Assembly: GCF_029919255.1 (NCBI RefSeq)
Contig: NZ_CP123991.1
Span: 1,961,833-2,025,832, forward strand
DNA: 64,000 bases
Reading direction: 5' to 3'
Source of the DNA: a cyanobacterium endosymbiont of Epithemia clementina EcSB
GTDB taxonomy: Bacteria > Cyanobacteriota > Cyanobacteriia > Cyanobacteriales > Microcystaceae
Shown here: one piece after another, positions 40,207-52,099 of the stretch
Numbering within the stretch: the stretch's first letter is position 1
Layout of the letters: every line of letters starts with the position of its first letter
The notes under the pieces: model-generated
Told to the model about the DNA's origin: nothing
What the model saw: only the letters and a program-made list of their open reading frames with translations
The model's database searches: none
Program-made: the position numbers and the translations under genes

Positions 40207-41220
40207 TTAAGTAGGCTGTTTGTTATCAATTTTTCTAGTTTTTAATCGAATATCAACCGGTCTAGCAACTATAATGCCAACAGAATTTTTAACGTTTATT
40301 ACATAGTTTTGTAAATCTCTAGCAATGGTGACTTCTCCCGCAGGAGAAGCATGAATAAAACCGATATTTCCTTCTACAGTTTGATAAACTAAACCCGTGT
40401 GGGTAACATCTAAACCATCAATATTAGTGGCAATACTAATAATATCTCCTGATTTTAACTTAGAATAAATTTGCTTTACTTTATCATTAGGTATGTATTT
40501 TAAAACTGTCTTATTGATTTTATTTTCCCTTTCTACTATACATTTATAGTTATTTTCATTAGTTGCTAACTCAGGATAAAGATTTCTATTCCGACTCATA
40601 AAATAAAGCTTTTTGTCGAATTGAATTCCTCCTAAATCCGCCGTAATGTTTTTGACATTCTCTCGCTTTTGATTATCATTAATCCAATCTGAAAAATAAT
40701 GTAGTCTACTACAATAACCATTGATAAAACCATTAATATAACGTTGCTCTTGTAGATGTTTAGTAAAGGTTCTATATCCCCTATCATTTAGAGTAATATT
40801 ACGAGCAATAGCCAAAACAGTTTCTACAAACAAAACACAATCAAACTCTTTGAAGGAAATGAATAATTTTTCTTTTCTAAAAGTTTCTAATAAACCTGCT
40901 TTATAAGTTGATCCCAGAAATTGTTTTGCAACTATTTGCATAATTTCCTCCATTGATTCACTAAATAAATCATGATTATTTAGTGAATCAACAATGTCTT
41001 TAAACTGTTTTTCTAATTCAATCTGATAAAGCTTTCTTTTATAGAATTTCACCATAATGTCATTTAATTTGTTATTATAATCCGTGTTTTCTAGTACTGA
41101 TACTACCAAAAAGACTAATTTTTTTTTATTATTGACATTATTTAACCAAGGCTCACTATTTATTAAAAAAAATATTAAAATCGACAAAATAAAAGGATTC
41201 ACTGTAACATTGTTCCTCAC
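40207..41220 (-). CDS. DUF1460 family protein (amidase-like cysteine hydrolase)
   Basis: A 337-residue protein with an N-terminal hydrophobic segment (FILSILIFFLI, 10-20) suggesting export or anchoring. The domain begins after about 95: GSTYKAGLLETFRKEKLFIS, then EFDCVLFVETVLA with C128 as the likely nucleophile, SRLHYFSDWI, and VTHTGLVY with H274. These are DUF1460 (N-acetylmuramoyl-L-alanine amidase-like, NlpC/P60-related) motifs. A role in cutting peptidoglycan or a small amide substrate is an inference from the fold. Codon use is very AT-rich, like the spacer, but the frame is full length. Isolated gene, ATG start. Confidence 0.8.
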   Translation of the reverse strand: MRNNVTVNPFILSILIFFLINSEPWLNNVNNKKKLVFLVVSVLENTDYNNKLNDIMVKFYKRKLYQIELEKQFKDIVDSLNNHDLFSESMEEIMQIVAKQFLGSTYKAGLLETFRKEKLFISFKEFDCVLFVETVLAIARNITLNDRGYRTFTKHLQEQRYINGFINGYCSRLHYFSDWINDNQKRENVKNITADLGGIQFDKKLYFMSRNRNLYPELATNENNYKCIVERENKINKTVLKYIPNDKVKQIYSKLKSGDIISIATNIDGLDVTHTGLVYQTVEGNIGFIHASPAGEVTIARDLQNYVINVKNSVGIIVARPVDIRLKTRKIDNKQPT

Positions 41221-43174
41221 GTTTAGGTTGATTATGATTAACTGTCTTTCACTTCTTGAACAGTAATTGCTCTTGCTGTATTATTAGCATATTTTTCATT
41301 AGTTTTCAACCAATAGTTAGTCTCATTAACGATAGGGAAAAAAACTTAGTTTGTCCCATTGTTTACCACAAAATTTTAATATACTTGTATTTTTTAGTAA
41401 TAGAATTTCAATAATAGTCGATGATAGGTTTACCTTAAAAGTAAGGATTGAAAGTTAAATTACTAAGGTTAAAGTAACATAAAAACAATCATTAACTTTC
41501 CTGGGAAAATTAACTAAATTTCTTAGCTTATATAAATAAAATATTATAAATTAATATTTATTTTTGTTAGTATTAATATTGGGTAATTTTAATGATTAAT
41601 AATTCATCAAAAAAATATATCTACTTTTTTAAGGATTAAAGAGGGCTCATGAAAAACTTCTCCACGGTATTTATTAAATATGCTTGATTTCCATCTAAAA
41701 TTTCTGCTAGTGTTAATTGCTAAAACTTTTTGAGTGAGAAGATATTCTAGTAAACTAATTAAGCTTATTTTATAGGTTAAATTTGATTGATTTACAATCA
41801 ATATTCCTTTATTAAAAATAATAACTAAGTTTGGTAGACATGAATACAAACCTTAGTTATATAAAGATATACGATAATTTATCGTCCTTACTTAATCAAC
41901 AAAAATTAAAGTTTTCATGTGATAAGATCATTAATCCTATTTAAAAAAAATTAAATACTTAAACTCCACTTTAATGTTAGCTATTAATAGCAATTTTAAA
42001 TTGGGTATATCACAATAAAAGCAGTGAGTAAATTAGCAAGTTATATATTTACCGGTGGCTAAATCAATCGCTTGTTTCATTGATAGCTTATGTTAAGGCT
42101 TCTATAATTTAGGTATTCTTGAGTTTGCAAATATTCCTTGATTTTCGACCAACAGTTTTTAACAGGGTTAAAATCAGGGGAATAAGGAGATAAAAATATG
42201 AGTTCTACTCCTACGGATTCCATCAGTTCTCTAACTTTTGTGGCTTTGTGAGCGGTAAATTTTCTATGAACACACAGGCTCCTGGACATAGTTGTGGTAT
42301 CAACATCTGTTTGATCACTAAGAAAAGCTTTTTAGGGAACAAATTTGTTGGCTATCCCCATAACCATCATTTGCTGATACATCTAAACTTTTATGTTTAG
42401 CCTGTTTGGTGAATCTTTTTAACCAAGCTTTTAGTTCTTCTGTGCTTTCTTGGATTCGTTTCTTTTCTAACTGCACTACTTTCTGAGAATAAATTCTTGA
42501 ACGACTCGGTGTTCTACCATAAATCAATAAATCACTAATCCCAGGAAGTCACCCTTAAACATAAAAACAAATTATCAATTGACTTTGGTTAAGTTTTGCT
42601 AGGTGAAAAGATAACTAAAATAATAGGATTATATTATCAAGTATAAAGTAAACTGATATTTATATTGGATTCTGTATTTTTTATTTATGCCTATTTTAGT
42701 CCAAAATTTACGAATCTTTAATTTGATTAGCCATCAGTTACCCCAATTATTAACTAAGTTTCTATATTAGGCTTGACATAATTTATACATTTCTTAGCAG
42801 AAAAGTTAATAATTTTTACTCAGTCGTACTTTTGCTTGATTGTCAATAATTTATTATTTTTTTCCTTATGTACCAGTCTTTAATTACTGTCACTATTAAA
42901 CCTTTTACAGGTTATATAATAAGCCTACATCATGTATGAATTAAGACTTAATTTTTCCGAGTAAACAATAATCAAAAAGGTCTTAGAAAGATTGATTAAA
43001 GGACATCTTAAGTTAAATAAATGAAATAACTAAATAGAGATGAAATGATCTTTATTCCTCCTGTTAGTCGGGGATATACTGTCCACAATTTGAATCCCTA
43101 ATTTAGGATTGAAGTAGACACAGGAAGACAGGAAAGAAATTAGAATAATTTCTATCTACTTTTTCCTTTCAAGA
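41221..43174. other. spacer with IS630 debris
   Basis: No intact gene. The IS630 fossil occupies about 42077-42530. At 42686 a 27-codon piece MPILVQNLRIFNLISHQLPQ runs into a stop and may be another transposase start, but the evidence is too thin for a family. The open frame at 41607-41849 (minus) has no support. Confidence 0.5.
42077..42527 (-). mobile_element. IS630-family transposase remnant (C-terminal DDE region)
   Basis: On the minus strand 42280-42110 reads HRKFTAHKATKVRELMESVG, then VELIFLSPYSPDFNPVKNCW and SKIKEYL, the unmistakable IS630 DDE end (intact copies have NxxxHK...PPYSPDFNPIENxWSKIK). The catalytic Glu of PIEN has become Lys (PVKN), and the Asp-Asn before the His is lost. 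Upstream (42527-42318) a further 69-codon open piece with YGRTPSRSRIYSQK may be the preceding segment. No start and no terminal repeats seen. Dead copy. Confidence 0.7.
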
Positions 43175-44710
43175 TTAGTTCCTCCGTTGTGGCCGTCCTA
43201 AAGTAGTAATATAAAGAACCGCTTCTTCAGGGGGAATTCCTAAGACTTCATTGACTTGATCATCAAAAAATCCTCCTATTCCACTCACCCCTAAATTTAG
43301 ATAAATAGCGGCTAAGTTTAGCCTTTGTCCAAGATGTCCTGCATCCAAATGTAAATAACGATAAGCGCGATCACCATATTTAGCAACAGCTTTTTGAAGA
43401 TCGGCTGTATGAAAAACTAAGGCCCCCGCATCTCGTCCTAGGTTCTGCCCTAAACATAAATAATGTAGTTCTTGTCGAAAGTTTTTAAAGCGAATTTGTC
43501 TTAATTCTTGTGCTTTTGGCGCATAATAATAACACCCCTCTTCCAAACCAGTAACCCCAGAAATAGCGATAAACGTTTCGATCAACTCCAAATCAAAATA
43601 ATCGGGATTAGGGTCTAAATCTGTTTTTTTATAATCTTGAGATTGATAGGTAAAATTTAGTAGGGATTTAAGTTCATTTAGGGTTAGATTTTCTCCTGTA
43701 TAGGCACGAGTGGATCGCCGTTTTAAAATGGTGTTTTCTAAGTTAATTAGGTCCTTATTCCAGTCAATAGGTGATGTTTCAGTAGAAACTTTCAAACAAA
43801 ATGGAAAATTATATTTATCTTCTAAATGTGATGGGTCCGAGATTAAAGTTGAAGATAGAGACAGTTCTAGGTCTCTAATTTCAGTTGCTTGATGGAAATA
43901 AGAAAGTAATTCCCCGTCATCAATAGGAGGATAATCGGTATGAATTTCTGAGGGAAAAATAGTTGTTTTTGGAGGATTAAAGGAAATGTGATTACCGTTG
44001 GATATATCCTGGAGGGAAATAACTGTAATGGCAGCTTCTTGATCGGAATCAAGATATAATATACGATTGATCATCTGATCTACAAATCCCCCAATCAAAT
44101 GAGGACGATATTGGTTGATAGCACAACCTAATTCAATATTACCTAATAAGTGCCCTGTATCCAGCATTATTCTGCGATAAGCTCGATCCTCATATCGCCA
44201 AGCTGACCGCTCAAAAATCGCTGTTGTGATTATAGCTAGTTGGGTATCTTTTAAAGTTAAATCTTCAAAACAGGCCTCTTGTAAATCAGACCAAACATCA
44301 CTTTCCCAAAAATTAATGAGGGAGTGAGTGTTAGATTGGTAGTTATACAAACCTGAAGGTAACAAAGAAGTTCCCCGAGAAATTAGATAGACTTCAGCCG
44401 GATAGAGTCCTCCGGCTGAAGGAGCGGTTCTTAAATATAAAGGGGTTCCCATGGTAGCAACTTTAGCCGTCACGCCATAACTACAAGCGAGTAACCGAGA
44501 TAAACGTCGCCATTGTTGGGCTAATTCATCTTGAGAGTATTTGTCTGATAAATAGGTTGTAAGATCGTACGAGTTACCAACTTTATATTTTTTAGAAACC
44601 GAGGGTTGTTTTGACCAATCTAGTCCTTTATTTTTGGTGGCAATAGTTTCAGGATGGTATTTGGTTCGTTCGTGATAATGGGTAGCAATCGAAATTAGCT
44701 GATATGACAT
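43175..44710 (-). CDS. SagB/ThcOx-family FMN dehydrogenase with duplicated nitroreductase domain
   Basis: A 511-residue flavoprotein with two nitroreductase-like halves. The first covers about 60-240 (RLSRLLACSYGVTA, RTAPSAGGLYPAEVYLIS, AYRRIMLDTGHLLGNI), the second about 305-511 (LKRRSTRAYTGENLTLNELK, HLDAGHLGQRLNLAAIYLNL). In SagB enzymes this fold oxidises thiazolines or oxazolines to azoles in modified peptides; stand-alone cyanobacterial members have no proven substrate. No precursor peptide, cyclodehydratase or transporter is next to it, so a peptide-modification cluster is not supported. Full length, ATG start, isolated between spacers. Confidence 0.88.
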   Translation of the reverse strand: MSYQLISIATHYHERTKYHPETIATKNKGLDWSKQPSVSKKYKVGNSYDLTTYLSDKYSQDELAQQWRRLSRLLACSYGVTAKVATMGTPLYLRTAPSAGGLYPAEVYLISRGTSLLPSGLYNYQSNTHSLINFWESDVWSDLQEACFEDLTLKDTQLAIITTAIFERSAWRYEDRAYRRIMLDTGHLLGNIELGCAINQYRPHLIGGFVDQMINRILYLDSDQEAAITVISLQDISNGNHISFNPPKTTIFPSEIHTDYPPIDDGELLSYFHQATEIRDLELSLSSTLISDPSHLEDKYNFPFCLKVSTETSPIDWNKDLINLENTILKRRSTRAYTGENLTLNELKSLLNFTYQSQDYKKTDLDPNPDYFDLELIETFIAISGVTGLEEGCYYYAPKAQELRQIRFKNFRQELHYLCLGQNLGRDAGALVFHTADLQKAVAKYGDRAYRYLHLDAGHLGQRLNLAAIYLNLGVSGIGGFFDDQVNEVLGIPPEEAVLYITTLGRPQRRN

Positions 44711-45913
44711 AAAATAAAGTTATTATAATGAACGGCACTCTAAGTTTGATTTTAAACCTTATTTCTTGAAGTATCACTCTATATTAAAAGTTAATCATCT
44801 GACAGGACGCTTAATAGTCTTGACCAGAGACAATCAGTGATGATGACCACAATGATTCTATGTTAACCTTTTTAAAAAAATCCTGATATTATGAATGACG
44901 TTATGCATTTAAATCATTTAGATGTGACATTAAAGAGGTATTATTTTTTATAATCTCTGTGTGTATTAATAAAACTGATTACATCCAACGTATTAGGATG
45001 GTAGACTAACGTTTGGGAATCAGGAACAAGGAACGAGAAACGGTTAAGAGAAAAAAATTAGAAATCATCTTTTCCTCAAGATGAACTATATGGTATATTT
45101 CAACAGATTAGAAGAATTATTATTTTAATTTTGGCTAAAATGGTATAGTGACGCGGAGATTACATTGGGAGAAAATATATTAGATTTATGAATCTAGTAC
45201 AAGGTTAAGTTAATGAATAAAGGAACTCGTCTGATTTTATCTAAAAAGATAAGATTATGTTCGGGGAAGGAAGTAGAAACAATTTTTACTTTACTAAAAG
45301 AGGAAAGTAAAAAAATTATTAGTCATATCAAAAAACTAGAAAATTAAAATATTTTCCCTGTTTCCTCATAATAGAAAAAAAGAAAATTTACCTAAAAAAA
45401 CGTAGTTTGCCTGACGCATACTAACTTAGTGTTTTGTTTATAAACAGTTCCATTTACAGTGTCTCTCAGCTTGATATAGCTCTTCATATTAGATTTTTAC
45501 AAAACTTTTCTTTTGTAAGCTGTTTTTTAAAAAAGTAAAATCAAAACTTTTATTCAGTTCGAATATTGTCATTATACTGGCTCGTTTTCCTTTTGTTTTA
45601 CTTTGTAGAATTGCCTTCTCTTTTTCGACTTGTATATAAATACAACTTACTGGATACCACACAGAGACTAAAACTTACTTTTTTATTTTTCTGTGTGTTT
45701 TTTTACGACAATGCTTTTGTATTTTACACTTATTTGAGCTCACCTACTTACAAAAAAGCAAACCTAGTTTATCTCTCAAAGAATATTACAATAAATCTGT
45801 TGAATTAAATCAAGTTTTAATGAATTTAGGAGAACAGTAGATATGCATTGAAGATGAACTTTTTAATCCTTAATCTCAAGTAAGAGAAGTATTCTTTATC
45901 CTAAAATTATATT
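44711..45913. other. gene-free spacer
   Basis: 1.2 kb with no supported gene. A 44-codon frame at 45213-45347 (+, MNKGTRLILSKKIRLCSGKE...) and an 80-codon frame at 45566-45808 (+) lack ribosome binding sites; the second is a hydrophobic, Phe/Tyr-rich product of AT composition. I see no RNA gene or long repeat. Confidence 0.5.
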
Positions 45914-46831
45914 TTAGAGATCAGGAATATTCATTGAGCCTTCACTCACTAAAACCGACGATCCTCCAACTTTAATTTCTCTGACTTTTCCTTGTGTTTT
46001 TTTTGCAATTACCTCCAAAATACTCGGCCTTCCCATCTCAAAACCCTGTTCAACTCGCCAATTTAAGGTTGCATCGGAAATCTCCTCCCGGATAGCTAAA
46101 TAGCCTCCTAACGCTGTTGCTGCTGATCCAGTGGCGGGATCTTCGAGGATTCCCATCGAAGGAGCAAACATCCGTGATCGCAGATCCGATCCTTCCCTTT
46201 CAGGATCAAAACAAAAAACGTAGACAGAAGGGGCCCAATGATTCGCCAAAATATGTTGCCAGCAATCACAGTTAAATTGAATATGTCCTAATGCCTCTCG
46301 GTTATGAAGGGGAACAAATAAAAAAGGAACTCCACAAGAGACTCCTTGGATAAAATATTTATCGTCTCGAAAATCAGCAATTTTTAACCCTAAAATTGAA
46401 GCTAATTCCATTACCGAGGGGGAGTTATCATTAAATGTTGGAAGTTGAGCAGCTTTCAATTCTGTATAAACTGGTTTTCCTCTTTCAAGTTTGATTGAAA
46501 CAGGTACTAATCCTATCCCTTCTTCTAAAAGAATAGTCTGCTTTTCTTCAGAAATAGAAATCTCTCCAGTAAAGCTTAAAACATAGGCAGTTCCTATAGT
46601 AGGATGACCAGCAAAATTAAGTTCGGTTACAGGAGTAAAAATCCTGAGTTTTCTGGTTCCTTGGGAAGTTCGAGGCGGAAAAACAAAAACAGTTTCCGAA
46701 AAGTTGAATTCAGCGGCAATCTTTTGCATTTGTTGAGTGTTTAAACCTTGAGATTCTGGAAAAACAGCTAACTGATTTCCCCCAAAGATTTGATCAGTAA
46801 ACACATCAGCTGTATAAAATTTATACTTCAT
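45914..46831 (-). CDS. PhzF-family isomerase/epimerase-like protein
   Basis: A 305-residue protein with the two-lobed PhzF fold (diaminopimelate-epimerase superfamily). Motifs: [14 protein letters not shown] (11-24), the conserved Glu E46 in [23 protein letters not shown], and late [16 protein letters not shown]. PhzF itself isomerises trans-2,3-dihydro-3-hydroxyanthranilate in phenazine synthesis, but most bacterial relatives stand outside any phenazine cluster, as here, and their substrate is unknown. ATG start, no lesions. A possible small gene ends 26 bp upstream on the same strand. Confidence 0.92.
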   Translation of the reverse strand: MKYKFYTADVFTDQIFGGNQLAVFPESQGLNTQQMQKIAAEFNFSETVFVFPPRTSQGTRKLRIFTPVTELNFAGHPTIGTAYVLSFTGEISISEEKQTILLEEGIGLVPVSIKLERGKPVYTELKAAQLPTFNDNSPSVMELASILGLKIADFRDDKYFIQGVSCGVPFLFVPLHNREALGHIQFNCDCWQHILANHWAPSVYVFCFDPEREGSDLRSRMFAPSMGILEDPATGSAATALGGYLAIREEISDATLNWRVEQGFEMGRPSILEVIAKKTQGKVREIKVGGSSVLVSEGSMNIPDL

Positions 46832-47606
46832 TTTGGCTTAATTATTTCTATTTTATTCAATTAATTGGGATAATTTTGACTATTAAGGTATTTTCGGATT
46901 TATCAAACTCAATTTGATCTATTGAATACATAATATTTTCAGATTCATTTATCAACTCTTCCCAATCTTTCTCCACTATACTTGAAGTCTTAACAAAGCA
47001 GTTGGACTCCCCTAGATTCAACTCAATATTGTTCAAAGAAGATTTTTTACATTGGGTTATCTATTAACCTGTCTTTTTCAAAAATTTTGCGATAGTTATT
47101 CCAATCCCGAATCTAAATATTTCCGGTAAATTTTAAAAATTAGATTCGGTAACCTAGAATTGTTTGAGAATCGCTTGTCGCAGAAATAACTAACTCTACA
47201 AAATTTCACTTTTCCAAATTTACTGATGTGAATATATGTAAATTTATCGGAACAAAACTCAATTTATACTTACTTGCTAACAAATTAGCAAATAGACTTT
47301 GTCAAAAAAAAGTTATTGATTACATAAATTGTAAAGTTACTTGCATTTTTTATAGACATTTTTTATCTTAAAAACTCTGCAAAGCAAGCCTTTTAACTTG
47401 TGTTTCTTATTATGTTTTTACAACTATTCAAAATAATAAATTAATGCATTAAAATAAATAAAGAGTAAACTATTAAATTACTCGTTCGTACATAAGTTTT
47501 GCCTTCTAGATAAGAAGAAAAACCTTAAGATATTATAGTGATTGTTTTTTATGTTATAAACATATATAACTGCTCAATAGATTATTGTTCATTATATAAT
47601 TAGTTT
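46832..47606. other. spacer between phzF-like gene and ychF
   Basis: 775 bp between divergent genes. It holds a possible 59-codon gene (46857-47036). The remaining 570 bp upstream of ychF are AT-rich with no repeat or RNA that I recognise; the ychF promoter must lie there. Confidence 0.5.
46857..47036 (-). CDS. hypothetical small acidic protein
   Basis: A 59-codon frame starting at TTG: MNNIELNLGESNCFVKTSSI, then VEKDWEELINESENIMYSID, ending in ENTLIVKIIPIN. Amino-acid content is protein-like (charged, alternating strands and a helix) and less biased than surrounding chance frames. It ends 26 bp before phzF on the same strand. The frame is open a further seven codons upstream of the TTG to a TAG, so it could also be the tail of a lost longer gene. 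No match recognised. Confidence 0.35.
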   Translation of the reverse strand: MNNIELNLGESNCFVKTSSIVEKDWEELINESENIMYSIDQIEFDKSENTLIVKIIPIN

Positions 47607-48698
47607 ATGCTAAAAGCTGGAATCGTTGGACTTCCTAATGTTGGTAAGTCTACCCTATTTAACGCCTTAGTTGCTAATGCTAAAGCAGACGCAGCCAACT
47701 TCCCCTTTTGTACTATTGAACCGAATGTAGGAGTTGTCGCGGTTCCCGATGAACGTTTAGAAGTATTAGGCAAGTTATCTAAATCCGAAAAAATTGTTCC
47801 CACCCGAATTGAATTTGTGGATATTGCTGGTTTAGTCAAAGGAGCCAGTCAAGGGGAAGGTTTGGGAAATCAATTCTTAGCTAATATACGGGAAGTAGAT
47901 GCTATTGTCCATGTAGTTCGTTGTTTTGATGATAATGATATTATTCATGTATCTGGTTCAGTTGATCCTACTAGAGATATCGAAGTCATCAACTTGGAAT
48001 TAGCTTTAGCAGACTTATACCAAACGGAAAAACGCTTAGAACGAGTTCGGAAACAAGTTAAAGGGAAGAGAGAAGGACAAGAAGAAATACCTGCCTTAGA
48101 GAAAATTATCGCCGCACTTAATGAAGCAGTTGGGGCGCGTCACGTAGACTTAACCGAAGAAGAAGAAGAGTTGATTAAGTCTTTGGGATTACTAACAAGA
48201 AAACCCATTATTTATGCAGCTAATGTTTCTGAGGATGACCTAGCTACGGGGAATGACTGGGTTAAACAAGTTGAAAAAACAGCGAAAGAGCAAAATGCCA
48301 AAGTCGTCATTGTTTCTGCTCAGGTAGAATCGGAATTAGTAGAGATTCCTGGTCAAGAAAAAGCAGACTACTTAGAAGCATTAGGAGTGACTGAAGGGGG
48401 ACTGCAATCTTTAATTAAAGCCACCTATGAGTTATTACAATTACGAACCTATTTAACCACTGGACCTCAAGAAACTCGAGCTTGGACAATTCACGCTGGG
48501 ATGAAAGCTCCTCAAGCAGCAGGAATCATTCATACTGATTTTGAAAAAGGATTTATTAGGGCCGAAACGGTCGCTTATAATGATCTAGTCACCTGTGGAA
48601 CCATGACAGCAGCTAAAGAAAAAGGGTTAGTTCGCAGTGAAGGAAAAGAGTATGAGGTTAAGGAAGGAGATGTTTTATTATTTAGATTTAATGTTTAA
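47607..48698 (+). CDS. ychF: ribosome-associated ATPase YchF (Obg family)
   Basis: A 363-residue Obg-like P-loop protein that binds ATP in preference to GTP and associates with ribosomes, with a role in stress responses in studied bacteria. P-loop GLPNVGKS (8-15), DIAGLVKGASQGEGLGNQFL covering switch II, a coiled-coil insert (about 125-180), the altered G4 (AANVSEDD instead of NKxD) that explains ATP preference, and a C-terminal TGS domain (about 280-363). ATG start, no damage. Confidence 0.96.
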   Translation: MLKAGIVGLPNVGKSTLFNALVANAKADAANFPFCTIEPNVGVVAVPDERLEVLGKLSKSEKIVPTRIEFVDIAGLVKGASQGEGLGNQFLANIREVDAIVHVVRCFDDNDIIHVSGSVDPTRDIEVINLELALADLYQTEKRLERVRKQVKGKREGQEEIPALEKIIAALNEAVGARHVDLTEEEEELIKSLGLLTRKPIIYAANVSEDDLATGNDWVKQVEKTAKEQNAKVVIVSAQVESELVEIPGQEKADYLEALGVTEGGLQSLIKATYELLQLRTYLTTGPQETRAWTIHAGMKAPQAAGIIHTDFEKGFIRAETVAYNDLVTCGTMTAAKEKGLVRSEGKEYEVKEGDVLLFRFNV

Positions 48699-48974
48699 TT
48701 ATGATTTTGGAAAATAGTAATAATCATTTATATTACTTGAGACTAAATCGGTAATCGCATAATCCACCGGAGATTAGGTTTGAACAAGAACGAGAATTTA
48801 GGGGATCATATATTATTAATACACTCTACGGGGGGAAGCGGTCGCAATATGATCAAAATATAGACTTCTCAATCAGTAGAGAATAAACAATATGAGTAAA
48901 TAGTGTGTAATTCTTGAAAAAGATTCAGAAATAGGATATTTTGTAGTTTGGTACTCAAAGTTACTAGAGTGTGC

Positions 48975-49390
48975 CTATTTTAGCTTTTTTTTAATCTTAC
49001 AGATTCTTCCGAAAGTTAATTTAACTCTTCTCTCTTTTTTAAAAAATTTAAATATTTGTTGTCTATTATCAACTTCTTTTCTTATATTTCTTGAACAATC
49101 TATCCAGGAATTATTTTTCTAATGATTCTACCCAATCTGCAATTTCTTTAATTTCTTTAACTTTTAATTTTCTTGAATTTAAACATGAAATTCTTGCCTT
49201 TATTCTCCTTCTGGAGAGAATTTATTGATCGCAAGTCAATTTCGATAGTGCTTGTTTTGTTAATTCTGTTGGCTGAATTCTTAGGAAAGCTAGCATTTAG
49301 TGATCGCTCGTTTCTAACCACTCTTCGATTTTATCTTTATGTTTGTTTAAGTTCACTTACTCAGTGATTATCGATAGACTACTTTTTGCA
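48975..49390 (-). mobile_element. IS630-family transposase remnant (N-terminal half)
   Basis: On the minus strand: KARISCLNSRKLKVKEIKEI, then ADWVESLEK (helix-turn-helix), later YLNFLKK and VKLTFGRICKIKKK. Intact cyanobacterial IS630 transposases have RARxxCLNxxGWKVKEIAxWV... and a later QLSxxRLRxxLKKKG, so order matches. Stops and frameshifts interrupt it. The same region is shared with the copies at 12480-12960 and 58900-59240. Confidence 0.55.
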
Positions 49391-49758
49391 ACGGAACCAA
49401 TTTTATAATTCACCATAAGTACCACCGAGAGCCTCCGGCTCTCAACTTCCTGAAATTTTCTGTTAACTGTGCTACGAAGTTTCTAGAAATACGTCGCGCT
49501 ACAAGTAGCTGAGTTAATCGACAATGGGTGAAGTATATGATGAGAACCGAAGACAAAGTCAGAGAACTGATAGCCGAGAAACATTTCACGGATGAATAAA
49601 GTCCATGAAAAAATGATTAATCAAGCAATAAAAGCTAAATAAGCTTCTTCTAAAAATAAATCCAAAGAAACTATTAGAGAGTTATTGACCCAAGAGCGCC
49701 AATATGAAGAAGTAGTGGTTGAAAAAGTTCAATATCGAATTTTCTCAACAACCAGTAT

Positions 49759-49781
49759 AAGGCGGGCATCGCCCACCTTAC
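49759..49781 (-). terminator. GC-rich stem-loop after sqdB
   Basis: TAAGGCGGGC ATC GCCCACCTTA: ten pairs with one C-A mismatch, about 25 bp past the sqdB stop. No T-run follows on the minus strand, so termination is plausible but unproven. Similar short GGCGGGC-type palindromes are common between cyanobacterial genes. Confidence 0.45.
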
Positions 49782-49804
49782 ATCGCTTATTTAATCGATT
49801 GCTC

Positions 49805-50965
<1,161 letters not shown>

Positions 50966-51104
50966 TCAATAAATTATTTTGCCAATTTTCGGTAAAAATA
51001 CCAGATCTTGATGCTTTCTAAACCATTTGATCTTGATAATTTGTGCCTGATACAACAGTTTACCATCTTCTTTGAAGAGTATTCTTATGGATTGTGTTCA
51101 TCTC

Positions 51105-52049
51105 CTAGGAAATTTGTTGTCTATCAACTTTGAGTGACAGCTCCGATTCTGAGTATAATGTTTCCCCTTTCAATGGAGGAAGGACAGGGAAAAAAGGCTG
51201 ATGAAGACTAATTAACTGAGCTAAGATTTTCTTTAATTGAGTACGGGGAACAATCGCATCAACAAAGCCATGTTTGAGCAAATACTCAGAGGTTTGAAAG
51301 CCTTCAGGGAGTTTTTCTCGTAAGGTTTGTTCAATAACCCGTCGTCCAGCAAAGCCAATGGTTGCTTTGGGTTCAGCTAAAATAACATCCCCTAACATAG
51401 CAAAACTGGCCGTGACTCCCCCAGTGGTAGGATGCGTTAACACAGGAATATATAGTAATTGTTTGTCCCGATGTAATGCTAGGGCTCCAGAAATTTTCGC
51501 CATCTGCATTAAACTTAACATTCCTTCTTGCATCCGTGCCCCTCCCGAAGCACAGACAATGACAACGGGTAATCGTTCTTGGGTAGCATATTCAATTAAA
51601 CGACAAAGTTTTTCCCCAACCACTGAGCCCATACTTCCCCCCATAAATCGAAAATCCATTACACCGAGAGCTAAGGGTAAACCGTCGACTAATCCCGTTC
51701 CTGTTTGTACTGCATCAATCAGTCCGGTTTTTTCCTGAGTATCTTTGAGCCGATCACTATAGGGTTTGCGATCAAAAAACTTTAGGGGATCAGTGGGTTT
51801 TAGATGTTCATTGAGGGGTTTCCAGGTCCCGTCATCGATTAACTGAGCAATCCGTTCGTCACTATCTACCCGCATATGATGACCACACTCAGCACAAACG
51901 AGTTGATTGGCTTGAAGATCTTTCGTATAAGTAAGAACATCACAGGCAACACATTTAGTCCATAATCCATCAGCAATTTCCCGTTCTTGTGTTTTTTGAA
52001 TAATGGGTTCAGATTTTTCTCGGTTAGCAAACCAGTCTAATAGAGACAT
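51105..52049 (-). CDS. accD: acetyl-CoA carboxylase carboxyltransferase subunit beta
   Basis: AccD is one half of the carboxyltransferase that moves CO2 from biotin to acetyl-CoA, giving malonyl-CoA for FabD. A four-cysteine zinc ribbon lies at the N-terminus (C33, C36, C52, C55), followed by the crotonase-like domain with [19 protein letters not shown], the acyl-CoA site, and [14 protein letters not shown]. 314 residues is normal. ATG start, no lesions. It may be co-transcribed with sqdB downstream (145-bp gap); both serve membrane lipids. Confidence 0.97.
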   Translation of the reverse strand: MSLLDWFANREKSEPIIQKTQEREIADGLWTKCVACDVLTYTKDLQANQLVCAECGHHMRVDSDERIAQLIDDGTWKPLNEHLKPTDPLKFFDRKPYSDRLKDTQEKTGLIDAVQTGTGLVDGLPLALGVMDFRFMGGSMGSVVGEKLCRLIEYATQERLPVVIVCASGGARMQEGMLSLMQMAKISGALALHRDKQLLYIPVLTHPTTGGVTASFAMLGDVILAEPKATIGFAGRRVIEQTLREKLPEGFQTSEYLLKHGFVDAIVPRTQLKKILAQLISLHQPFFPVLPPLKGETLYSESELSLKVDRQQIS

Positions 52050-52099
52050 ATAAATTTCAGTAATTAAATTAACTAATAAAGTTGTGATCTACTGTAGAC

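Larger units (their letters stand above)
48699..49804. other. spacer with IS630 debris and a GC-rich hairpin
   Basis: Between ychF (+) and sqdB (-), which converge. An IS630 fossil covers about 48975-49390. GAGAGCC TCC GGCTCTC (49436-49452) is a small stem. About 49530-49760 on the plus strand reads MRTEDKVRELIAEKHFTDE, then SKNKSKETIRELLTQERQYE in another frame, perhaps a lost gene. A hairpin TAAGGCGGGC/GCCCACCTTA lies at 49759-49781, just after the sqdB stop. Confidence 0.5.

Noticed and set aside
45566-45808. 80-codon hydrophobic frame
   Set aside because: Phe/Leu/Tyr-rich composition follows directly from AT-rich DNA; no start signal.
43175-46831. Peptide-modification or phenazine gene cluster (SagB-like plus PhzF-like)
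   Set aside because: The two genes are 1.2 kb apart with decayed DNA between, and no precursor peptide, YcaO, or other phenazine gene is present. Proximity looks incidental.
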